A stretch of DNA of 5,892 nt, taken from Actinomycetota bacterium (lineage in GTDB: Bacteria; Actinomycetota; Thermoleophilia; Gaiellales; Gaiellaceae). The position numbers and the translations under genes are program-made. The notes under the pieces are model-generated. The model worked only from the letters and a program-made list of their open reading frames with translations, did no database searches and was not told the DNA's origin. Shown here in pieces: positions 1 to 5,858 of the stretch. Each line of letters starts with the position of its first letter. Position 1 is the stretch's first letter. The DNA lies in contig VAXT01000137.1 in assembly GCA_005883245.1 (NCBI GenBank), positions 1-5,892 of the forward strand, written 5' to 3'.

Positions 1-329
1 ACCTTGAACGCGACCGCCTCCCCACCGCCGAGGTCGACGACGCCTGCGTTCTCGCCGGGGCCCTGGAGCACGCGCGGCGAGTCGGTCGGGAACCGCCTCA
101 GGAGCAGGGCCGAATGCTTGTAGCCGCAGTGCTCCGACCAGAGGAGCGAGAAGACGGCGAGCTCGAAGTGGTTCGGCTCGCGCTCGAGCAGCTCCTGGAT
201 ACGGTCGAATTCCCCGTCGGTCAGGCCGAGGGCGCGGTGGAGCGGCTGTTCGGCGACCCGCGTCAGGGATTCGAGTCTAGCGATGGGCCGGGACGGGAGC
301 CGTATCGTTGACCGGCCGATGCGAATCAT
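1..329 (-). CDS. purL: Phosphoribosylformylglycinamidine synthase subunit PurL, N-terminal part (truncated by window edge)
   Basis: PurL is the ATP-dependent synthetase subunit that converts FGAR to FGAM in de novo purine synthesis. It acts in the cytoplasm with the glutaminase PurQ and with PurS. Reading the minus strand gives about 109 residues before the window ends. Visible family hallmarks, in order, are HRALGLTDGEF (about 31-41), the helix EPNHFELAVFSLLWSEHCGYK (about 51-71) holding the near-invariant SEHCxYK active-site signature, and GPGENAGVVDLGGGEAVAFK (90-109), which leads into the nucleotide-binding part. The start is uncertain. The only standard start codon in frame is ATG at 329, with GGAG nine bases upstream, but homologues as I know them begin nearer RVAEQPLHRALG, about 24 residues later. 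A start at 329 would overlap the divergent neighbour. Family identity is secure; the exact start is not. Confidence 0.93.
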   Translation of the reverse strand, partial: MIRIGRSTIRLPSRPIARLESLTRVAEQPLHRALGLTDGEFDRIQELLEREPNHFELAVFSLLWSEHCGYKHSALLLRRFPTDSPRVLQGPGENAGVVDLGGGEAVAFK

Positions 330-924
330 CCGGGGGAGCTCCGAGGCCGAGGTCGTCGCGGCGTTCCTGCGGGGCGAGCTCGACTCGCCTCGCTACGGGG
401 AGCGCATCCGCGAGCTGCTGCCAGCTGCGGGGCTCGGCGAGTCCGCGTTGCTGGCTCCGGAGCTCGCGGATGCCGAGGCGAACACGCTGCGTGCGCGCGT
501 CCTCGAGGAGCATCGAGCCTGGCTTCGTCGAGAGGGGTTGTTCAACGGCTTCCCCGAGGACGTGGACTGGTCACTCGTCGGGCTCGTGCCTGAGGAGGTG
601 CTGTCCATCCTGTACATCGACTGGGACTGGTGGCTTGACATCTCTGGCGGGACGCGCCGACCGGTCGACGCCGCCGCTCGAATCCGTGCGGGCGAGGTTC
701 TGGGTGCCAGGATGGAGGAGGACGAGCTGATCGCCGCACGGCTCAGCTCGGACGACCCGCCGCCGGAGCTGATCGTGGCGTCGACGCCGGACCTATCGCG
801 CCTCGTCGCCGTCGAGGGTCATGTCCGGCTGACGGCGTACGCGTTGTTCCCTGCGTACCTGGCTGCCGAGCTACCCGTGTACCTGGGGACCTCCGAGCAC
901 ATGAGCGGCTGGGCTCTGTTCTGA
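319..924 (+). CDS. Uncharacterised protein with an EGHVRLTAY motif
   Basis: I recognise this only as a kind of hypothetical protein seen in actinobacteria; no function is known to me. It has 201 residues from ATG 319 (MRIIRG); an in-frame ATG at 283 would add 12. No signal peptide or membrane segment is visible, so it is probably cytoplasmic. There are three parts: an acidic/Arg-rich helical N-terminus (1-75); an aromatic core (about 79-125) containing SILYIDWDWWLDISGGTRRP and DAAARIRAGE; and a C-terminal part (149-201) with PELIVAS, EGHVRLTAY (166-174) and LGTSEHMSGWALF at the very end. The EGHxRLTAY stretch recalls the ParB/sulfiredoxin-fold GHxR motif, but this is a weak resemblance in a protein lacking other ParB features. 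Neither candidate start has a good ribosome-binding site. The first ATG overlaps the proposed purL start by 47 bases, the second by 11. Codon use matches the neighbours, so it is a real gene. Confidence 0.8.
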   Translation: MRIIRGSSEAEVVAAFLRGELDSPRYGERIRELLPAAGLGESALLAPELADAEANTLRARVLEEHRAWLRREGLFNGFPEDVDWSLVGLVPEEVLSILYIDWDWWLDISGGTRRPVDAAARIRAGEVLGARMEEDELIAARLSSDDPPPELIVASTPDLSRLVAVEGHVRLTAYALFPAYLAAELPVYLGTSEHMSGWALF

Positions 925-1052
925 CGCGCCGAACCCTTCTCAAGGCGCACCCAGCCTCCTCCCCGACGCGATCGTATCGGCGAAAGGCGCACGTGTCTGT
1001 GCCGACTTTGCGCCGGCTCTGTGACCTCGAAGCGTCTCGATAGCCTGCGTGG
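925..1052. other. 128-bp intergenic region with GGCGCA repeats
   Basis: This gap separates the hypothetical gene from the EamA gene on the same strand. AAGGCGCAC occurs twice as an exact direct repeat (942-950 and 984-992, 42 bases apart start to start). The inverted form TGCGCC lies at 1009-1014, able to form a 6-bp stem with 986-991 around a 17-base loop. A CACGTG palindrome sits at 990-995. No U-tract terminator is present. These could be regulator sites or chance in GC-rich DNA. Confidence 0.3.
1020..1046 (+). promoter_or_regulatory. Weak candidate promoter for the EamA-GNAT pair (possibly leaderless)
   Basis: TAGCCT at 1041-1046 fits the loose actinobacterial TANNNT -10 pattern and lies 6 bases before the ATG at 1053, the spacing expected for a leaderless transcript starting at the ATG. 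TGTGAC at 1020-1025 is a poor -35 match with a short 15-base spacer. The absence of a Shine-Dalgarno sequence before 1053 is compatible with leaderless expression. This is only a suggestion. Confidence 0.22.
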
Positions 1053-1848
1053 ATGCGCGGGTACGTCGCTCTTCTGCTCCTGCTTGCGGCGATCTGGGGA
1101 GCCTCGTTCATGTTCATCAAGATCGCCGTCGACGAGCTCGCGCCGACGACGACGATGGCGCTCAGGCTCGTCTTCTCCGCGTTCCCGCTGCTCGGGATCG
1201 TCTTCGTCAAGCGCGGCTTCCGCCCGGCGAGCGCCGAGATGCGGACGATCGTCGTCCCGGCGATGGTGCTCGGTGTCTTCAGCACCGCGCTTCCCTTCAC
1301 CCTGATCGCGTGGGGCGAGACCAGGATCGACTCGGGCGTGGCGGCGATCGGTAACGCCTCGATGCCGATCTTCGTCGCGTTGCTCGCGTTCCGCTTCCGC
1401 AAGACCGAGCGCGCGACCGGAGCACGCCTGCTCGGAGTCGTACTGGGCCTGATCGGTGTTGCCGTCCTCGCCGGCGTCGACCCGAGAGGCGGCTGGGCGG
1501 GCTTCGTCGGCACGCTGGCGGTCGTCCCTGCTTCCGATCGGCGCGATCCAAGCGCCCTCGCACTGGCCGGGCTGGGACGTGATCGCCGCAGTGCTCGCAC
1601 TTGGGCTGCTCGGCACCGTCGCCGGCCAGCTCATCTACTTCCGGATGATCTACGGCTACGGCTCGGCGCGGGCGAGCCTCGTCGTCTACCTGCTCCCGGT
1701 TACGGCGCTCCTCTATGGAGCGGTGCTGCTCGGAGAGACGGTCACGATGTCGGCGATCGCCGGGCTCGTCCTGATTCTGACCGGGACCGCACTCGGATCG
1801 GGGTTGCTCCGGCTCTCGCGGCGCGCGCCGGTGCCGGCCTCGCCGTGA
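1053..1848 (+). pseudogene. EamA/DMT-family transporter, disrupted by internal deletion with frameshift
   Basis: EamA proteins are ten-TM inner-membrane carriers made of two five-TM repeats, often metabolite exporters. The first frame (ATG 1053 to about 1526, 158 residues) gives a clean N-terminal half: TM1 YVALLLLLAAIWGASFMFIK (4-23), TM2 (30-52), TM3 (66-90), TM4 (96-114), TM5 ARLLGVVLGLIGVAVLAG (123-140) and the start of TM6 GWAGFVGTLAVV. After that, this frame becomes Arg-rich nonsense. The family sequence resumes one frame over from about 1528 (LLPIGAIQAPSHWPGWDVIA), with TM8 including LLGTVAGQLIYFRMI, TM9 RASLVVYLLPVTALLYG and TM10 MSAIAGLVLILTGTALGSG, ending at TGA 1846-1848. The two pieces total about 265 residues against the usual 290-300, so roughly 35-40 residues covering the rest of TM6 and most of TM7 are missing; the missing length must equal 2 modulo 3. 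A functional carrier is unlikely. An assembly error is the alternative. Confidence 0.82.
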
Positions 1849-2387
1849 GCGAGGTTATCCTCGGAGACGGCTTTCGTCTCCGCCGAGCGACCCTCGAGGA
1901 CGTCGACTTCCTCGCCGCGCTCGCGCGGCACGACGACGTGCAGCCGTTCCTCAGCGTCAGGCGCGCTCGCGACCCCGAAGCCGTGCGCGCTGAGGTCGAG
2001 CGCTCCCTGGCCGACCCGGAGGAGACCGGCCGCTTCCTGATCGAGGTCGAGGAGAACGGCGAGTGGCGTCGCGCCGGCTCGATGGGCTTCGACCTCGCGA
2101 ACAAGCGCAACAGGATCGCGAACCTCGGCGGCCTCGCCGTCCACCCCGACTACCGCGGGCGCAAGCTCTCGGACGATGCGGCGCGCCTCTTCCAGCGCCA
2201 CCTACTGGTCGAGCTCGATTTCCACCGGCTCCAACTCGAGATCTACGGCTTCAACGAGCGGGCGATCCAGCATGCGGAGCGGTCGGGCTTCGTCCGCGAA
2301 GGCGTCAAGCGCAAGGCCTATTGGCGTCACGGCGATTGGGCCGACGGCGTGCAGTTCGGCCTGCTGCGAGAAGACCTCGAGGAGTGA
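1845..2387 (+). CDS. GNAT-family N-acetyltransferase (RimJ/RimL-like)
   Basis: This is a predicted acetyl-CoA-dependent N-acetyltransferase of 180 residues, cytoplasmic, substrate unknown (amine, amino acid, antibiotic or protein N-terminus). It opens with the typical strand GDGFRLRRATLEDVDFLAAL (8-27). Motif A is GGLAVHPDYRGRKLSDDAARL (95-115). Motif B/C is LEIYGFNERAIQHAERSGFV (131-150), followed by REGVKRKAYWRHGDWADGVQ and a LLREDLEE end, all classic for the Acetyltransf_3 group. In motif A the acetyl-CoA loop R-x-x-G-x-G/A reads RGRKLS (104-109), so both loop Gly positions are changed. The start chosen is GTG 1845, which overlaps the EamA stop as GTGA; no Shine-Dalgarno is seen, so translation was probably coupled to the transporter gene. 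Because of the upstream lesion, the ATG at 1053 is now in the same frame without a stop. The apparent 444-codon ORF 1053-2387 is therefore a product of the lesion, not a native fusion protein. Confidence 0.9.
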   Translation: MSEVILGDGFRLRRATLEDVDFLAALARHDDVQPFLSVRRARDPEAVRAEVERSLADPEETGRFLIEVEENGEWRRAGSMGFDLANKRNRIANLGGLAVHPDYRGRKLSDDAARLFQRHLLVELDFHRLQLEIYGFNERAIQHAERSGFVREGVKRKAYWRHGDWADGVQFGLLREDLEE

Positions 2388-2398
2388 GCGCTACGCTC
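2386..2398. terminator. Short hairpin at the convergent gene junction (weak)
   Basis: GAGCG (2386-2390), loop CTA (2391-2393) and CGCTC (2394-2398) form a perfect 5-bp inverted repeat exactly where the GNAT gene and the convergent secreted-protein gene end; the loop is the TAG stop of the minus-strand gene. The two coding regions are only 3 bp apart. There is no T-run on either side and the stem is short, so a role as bidirectional terminator is speculative. Confidence 0.2.
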
Positions 2399-5300
2399 GG
2401 ACGGAGCGGCTCAGGTTCGCGAGATGCTCTCTGTCGGCGCCGATCTTGGCGCGGAAGAGCGCTCGCTTGGCCGGCGCCTTGCGCACGAGCTTGAACGTCG
2501 AGCGCCTGGTCGTCTTGACGCGGGCGATCGTCACCCAGCGCGAGCCCTTCTTCTGCTGGATGAGGACGACTCGGCGCACGTGCTTGGGGCCGACCGTGCC
2601 GTTCAGGTAGACCTTCCCGCTCGCGCGCTTGCCCTTGAGCGTGATCCTGTGCTTGACGAGAACGACGGTGGTCGGGAAGAGCCCGCCGAAACCGGCCCGG
2701 TAGGTCGTTCGTTTCGTCGGCTTGACGAGTGCACTGAAGTTCCCAGCGGTATCGGTCGTCGCCGTTGGAAGCGGCGTGAACGTCGGTGCCCCGATCGGCT
2801 GCGCAGCGAGCGTCACGGGCTGGCCGAGCTGCGGGACCCCGCCGCGCGTGAGGTTTCCGGACAGGACGGCGCTCTTGCCGAAGACGATCGTCTTCGGCGT
2901 CGCCAGGAACGACAGGGAGGGCGGCAGCGGCGGCGGCGGAGCCGTTGCGCTGTCGTAGGTGACAGTGAGCGAGCTGACTCGCGGCGTCGCGGTCCCGTCG
3001 GCCGACTGCAGGTCGAAGGCGGCGGTCAGCGCCTGGTGCGAGGCCGCCGGGATTCCCGACAGATCGAGCGTCGTCGTGCCCGAGGTGAGGGGTGTGGAAG
3101 CGACCTGCTGCCCGGTCGCCGCATCGAGCAGGCGGATGTTCGCCGACCCCGACCCGCCGCCGCTCGGGGCGAACATGCTCATCGTCGCAGTCAGCGTACG
3201 CCAGGCGGTGACGACCAGCCCGGAGGAGGGGCCGATCGCCGTGGTCGTGGCGCTGCCGGTCGGAGAGAAGCTGACCGGAGCATGGGTGAGCTCGACCTTG
3301 TCCAGGACGGGCGCGTCGGCAGGCGCGGAGAGGCGCGCCTGCCAGCGGACGCCGTGCACGGTGAGCAGGAAGTTCAAGGCTTCGCTCGGGCCGGAGACGG
3401 TGACCGGGAAGTAGTCCGACCAGAACTCGTCGCCGTTCGCCGAATACGGCTGGAGGAAGCTCACCCACAGCGTGACTCCGCTCCCCGTCGAGGCGCGCGC
3501 GATCTGCTTGAAGTCGCGGTTGGTCGTCGTCGCGTCGCCGAGCTGGTACGTCGCCCAGCCGCTCGGGATTCCCGGCTGCGGTGTCACAGGCGTCGGGTAG
3601 GCCGTCGAGGCGTGGCCCCCGCGCGTGCGGCCGCTCCGGTCGACGCCGCTCGTCCACACGTGCAGCGTCGAGCCGTCGACGACGAGCCCGGTCGGCTCGA
3701 TCCCCGACTCGTCGCTCGCGTATGCGCTCATGCTCGGATCGAGCACGACGCCTCGCTTCGTCCACGCGATGCCGTCGTTCGACGTGGCGTAGCCGACGCG
3801 CTCGATCTTCGTCCCGAAGAGCGTCTCGACGCCCGTGTAGAGCATGCGGTAGTCGCCGGCGCCGACCTTGACGACGACGGGATCCTTGACGGATGTGCCG
3901 TCGAACTCCGTCCCGGTGCCGACGTCGGGAACCGCCGTGGGTGCACGCGTGTACGAGCCGCTGGGAGCGTTCGTCGTGGCGCGTCCGATCTTCGCGACGC
4001 CGTTCGCGTCGAGGCCCGTGTAGTACATGACGTAGATCGCTCCGTCCTTGAGCACCGACGGGTGCGCGACCCCGCTCGCGTCGAAGCCGGAGCCGTCGCC
4101 CGCGAGCACCTGGTTCCGGGCCGACCAGGAGGAGTTGTCGGGAAGCTTCGTCGTCGCATCCTCGGGCGTAGACGCGTAGCCGATCGACTGCGTCCCGCCG
4201 GAGCTGAGACCCGTGAAGAAGAGGTGGTACGTGGCCGAGTCGTCGAGCACGCCCGGGTCGCGCTGACCGCCGTTGTCGAAGGCGGCCGGGTTGCCGAGCC
4301 CGAACAGCGCGCCGCCGTCCGGGGCCGACACGGGCACCTTCGTCCAGGCGCTTCCGTCCGTCGAGGTCGCCTCGCCGAGGCGCGGCTTGAAGTCGCGCCC
4401 GCGGGTGCCCCAGTAGAAGCCCACGAACTTCGTGGACGCGCCGGCGGGGGCCGCGACCGAGGGCCCGGAAGCCTGCCGCCCGTCGAAGGCGGTGCCCAGC
4501 GTGCCGATGTCGAGCGTCGAGCCGCCCGTCTGCGCGCCGTTGACCTTGTTGAACGAGTTGCCGTTGGAGGAGGTCGCGAGGCCGATCCGCGTGTGGAAGT
4601 TCCCGTTCGCGTCGATCGTGTTCCCCGAGTAGTAGAGCTTGTAGGGAGCGGGAGTGCCGGGATCCTGGAGCACGTCCGGCCCGTTCAGGTTCGAGTAGTC
4701 GAAGTTCTGGTTCGAGCCGGACGGGTTGAGCACGGGGCTCGGGCCGGCCCAGTTGACTCCGTCCGAAGAAGTCGTGCCCATGACCTTCGTCTGGAACACG
4801 CCCTGGCCGACGAGCTTGCGGCCCGTGAGCAGCATCGAGTAGGTGCTGCCGGCCTTCCAGACCGTCGGCGCGAAGGCTCCGAAGGCGATGTTCGCACTCA
4901 CACCCGGGTCTTCGGGCGCGATCACCTTGCCGCCCTTGGCCCAGGTGATGCCGTCGGTGGACGTCGCGTAGGCGACGCGCTTCTTGCTCGAGTCGTCGCC
5001 CGTGTACCACATCTTCCAGGTCGAGCCGTCCTTGAGGACACTCGGGTCGGCCGCGCTGAAGCTGTCCGCCGAGCCTGCAGGCCCGTGCGTGAGCACCGCG
5101 AGCGGGAGCTGGCCGGCGCCAGGGTACTTAGTCCACGAGATGCCGTCCGTCGAGGTCGCGTAGCCGATCGCGCCGAACACGCCCGCCCGCCCCGAGTACC
5201 ACATCCGGTACGGAGTGGCGGGGTCAGCCGGGTCGTAGACGACGTCCGGCCCGAAGACGCCGTCCTGGTCGAAGGACAACGGCGTTCCCTGCACCACGGG

Positions 5301-5858
5301 TGCGCCGCCGTTGCCGCGCGTCCAGGTCGTCCCGTTGGTGGACGTCGCGATGAAGATCGCGGGCGGGCCTCCTTCCTCCGGCATGCCTGAGTACCACATG
5401 ACGTAGGTCGAGCCGACTTTGGCGAGCGCGGGGTCGTCGACGCTATCGCTGTCGAGCGCGGCCGAGCTCGTCGGACCCAGGATCGGGTTCGCCGGGTCGG
5501 GGGTGAGGGGCAGGAGCGTCGTCGGCAGGCTGAGCGTTGCCGCAGGTCCAGAGCCCAGTCGGGCGACCGTCCCGACACCGACGGGCGGGAAGGAGACTCC
5601 CTGGTGCGTGACGCCGTTGGCGAAGTCGGCGTCCGTGTCCCACGCCGCCACGACGGGCGTGCCGTTCGTCGTCAGGCGCAGGCCGCCCTGGGCGTCGAGA
5701 GTCGTGTTGACGAGCGGCTGCTGAAGGCAGGAGACGTCGAGGAACGTCTCGTAGAAGAGCGTGTCCGACCGCGAGCAGGCCTGGCTCAGCGGGGGCAGGA
5801 CTAGCACCGCAGCCGCGAAGAGGCCCGCCAGCAGAGGAAAACGTCGCATTTGCCGCAT
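2391..5858 (-). CDS. Large secreted tandem beta-propeller protein, glycosidase-like fold, with C-terminal cationic beta-sandwich domain
   Basis: This 1155-residue exported protein has no exact function I can name. Order: basic n-region MRQMRR and hydrophobic core LLAGLFAAAVLVLPP form a Sec signal peptide ending near SQA-C (27/28); then a beta-rich region (about 30-135); then ten repeats of the form DPxVxxxGxxYxMWYTG ... IGYATSxDGxxWTK (138-755). Such repeats typify five-bladed GH43/GH32/GH130-like propellers, so ten suggest two propellers in tandem. Next come beta-sandwich regions (765-970, including FLQPYSANGDEFWSDYFPVT and RWQARLSAPADAPVLDKVEL), a Pro linker APPPPLPP (973-980), an Ig-like region (981-1068) and a K/R-rich end (1069-1155). 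A role in glycan binding or hydrolysis at the cell surface is inferred from the fold; catalytic Asp/Glu residues cannot be assigned. Start: ATG 5858; an in-frame ATG at 5849 (MRRF) is equally possible, and neither has a clear Shine-Dalgarno. The only two Cys are C28 and C44. It stands alone and converges on the GNAT gene. Confidence 0.88.
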   Translation of the reverse strand: MRQMRRFPLLAGLFAAAVLVLPPLSQACSRSDTLFYETFLDVSCLQQPLVNTTLDAQGGLRLTTNGTPVVAAWDTDADFANGVTHQGVSFPPVGVGTVARLGSGPAATLSLPTTLLPLTPDPANPILGPTSSAALDSDSVDDPALAKVGSTYVMWYSGMPEEGGPPAIFIATSTNGTTWTRGNGGAPVVQGTPLSFDQDGVFGPDVVYDPADPATPYRMWYSGRAGVFGAIGYATSTDGISWTKYPGAGQLPLAVLTHGPAGSADSFSAADPSVLKDGSTWKMWYTGDDSSKKRVAYATSTDGITWAKGGKVIAPEDPGVSANIAFGAFAPTVWKAGSTYSMLLTGRKLVGQGVFQTKVMGTTSSDGVNWAGPSPVLNPSGSNQNFDYSNLNGPDVLQDPGTPAPYKLYYSGNTIDANGNFHTRIGLATSSNGNSFNKVNGAQTGGSTLDIGTLGTAFDGRQASGPSVAAPAGASTKFVGFYWGTRGRDFKPRLGEATSTDGSAWTKVPVSAPDGGALFGLGNPAAFDNGGQRDPGVLDDSATYHLFFTGLSSGGTQSIGYASTPEDATTKLPDNSSWSARNQVLAGDGSGFDASGVAHPSVLKDGAIYVMYYTGLDANGVAKIGRATTNAPSGSYTRAPTAVPDVGTGTEFDGTSVKDPVVVKVGAGDYRMLYTGVETLFGTKIERVGYATSNDGIAWTKRGVVLDPSMSAYASDESGIEPTGLVVDGSTLHVWTSGVDRSGRTRGGHASTAYPTPVTPQPGIPSGWATYQLGDATTTNRDFKQIARASTGSGVTLWVSFLQPYSANGDEFWSDYFPVTVSGPSEALNFLLTVHGVRWQARLSAPADAPVLDKVELTHAPVSFSPTGSATTTAIGPSSGLVVTAWRTLTATMSMFAPSGGGSGSANIRLLDAATGQQVASTPLTSGTTTLDLSGIPAASHQALTAAFDLQSADGTATPRVSSLTVTYDSATAPPPPLPPSLSFLATPKTIVFGKSAVLSGNLTRGGVPQLGQPVTLAAQPIGAPTFTPLPTATTDTAGNFSALVKPTKRTTYRAGFGGLFPTTVVLVKHRITLKGKRASGKVYLNGTVGPKHVRRVVLIQQKKGSRWVTIARVKTTRRSTFKLVRKAPAKRALFRAKIGADREHLANLSRSVRA
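2394..2918 (-). other. C-terminal Ig-like plus cationic domain of the secreted protein
   Basis: Residues 981-1155 follow the Pro-rich linker. The first part (SLSFLATPKTIVFGKSAVLS, GNLTRGGVPQLGQPVTLAAQ, TTDTAGNFSALVKPT) has the strand pattern of bacterial Ig-like domains, with the recurring 'G-x-V-L-S-G-x-L' and 'D-x-x-G-N-F-S' features. The last 87 residues (1069-1155) contain 26 Lys/Arg and only 2 Asp/Glu, with beta-strand-like stretches such as RVVLIQQKKGSRWVTIARVK. Such basic end domains are common on exported actinobacterial proteins; anchoring to anionic cell-wall polymer is an inference. Confidence 0.6.
3594..5447 (-). repeat. Ten tandem protein repeats (propeller blades) within the secreted protein
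   Basis: The Y-x-M-W-Y-[TS]-G element recurs, starting at residues 152, 217, 281, 340, 406, 478, 544, 609, 670 and 732, a spacing of 59-72 residues. The ATSxDG element follows each: 171, 234, 298, 362, 428, 497, 562, 627, 691 and 750. The position ahead of the conserved Pro that opens each blade varies: DP (142), GP (203), DP (271), AP (330), GP (393), GP (465), DP (534), HP (599), DP (659), EP (721). Blades 1-3 and 9 are closest to consensus; blades 6, 8 and 10 are the most diverged. Five blades per propeller is the usual number in the GH43-like clan, which gives two propellers, roughly residues 138-440 and 463-755. The split between them is inferred. Confidence 0.8.
5778..5858 (-). other. 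Sec signal peptide coding segment of the large secreted protein
   Basis: Residues 1-27: a positively charged n-region (four Arg in the first six residues counting from either Met region), a hydrophobic core FPLLAGLFAAAVLVLPPL and a Ser-Gln-Ala cleavage motif before C28. S at -3 and A at -1 suit signal peptidase I. The sequence S-Q-A-C fits the lipobox consensus L-[AST]-[GA]-C poorly because of Ser at -3 and Gln at -2, so a lipoprotein is less likely though not excluded. Confidence 0.75.

Noticed and set aside
114..311. A small plus-strand open frame at the left edge
   Set aside because: It is antisense to the clear PurL N-terminus and shows no features of its own.
743..1634. Two long minus-strand open frames of about 270-285 codons
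   Set aside because: They run antisense to the EamA gene and cross the intergenic gap. They are low-complexity Arg/Ser/Ala or Glu/Arg/Asp-rich with no family resemblance.
1053..2387. A genuine EamA-GNAT fusion protein of 444 residues
   Set aside because: The middle ~106 residues are out-of-frame EamA sequence, the EamA C-terminal half is intact in the other frame to 1848, and GNAT has its own GTG start at the overlap.
2305..5010. A 901-codon open frame on the minus strand
   Set aside because: It lies in another frame of the same strand as the secreted protein. Its composition is Arg/Gly/Asp/His-rich and repeats only because the true gene repeats.
2424..5390. A 988-codon open frame on the plus strand
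   Set aside because: It is antisense to the 1155-residue secreted protein, rich in Arg/Gly/Ala/Val with no domain, signal or motif. It is an effect of GC-rich codon use.
5770..5790. Lipoprotein signal (lipobox) at S-Q-A-C
   Set aside because: Ser at -3 and Gln at -2 do not fit the usual lipobox, and a second Cys nearby offers a disulfide explanation. Kept only as an alternative.
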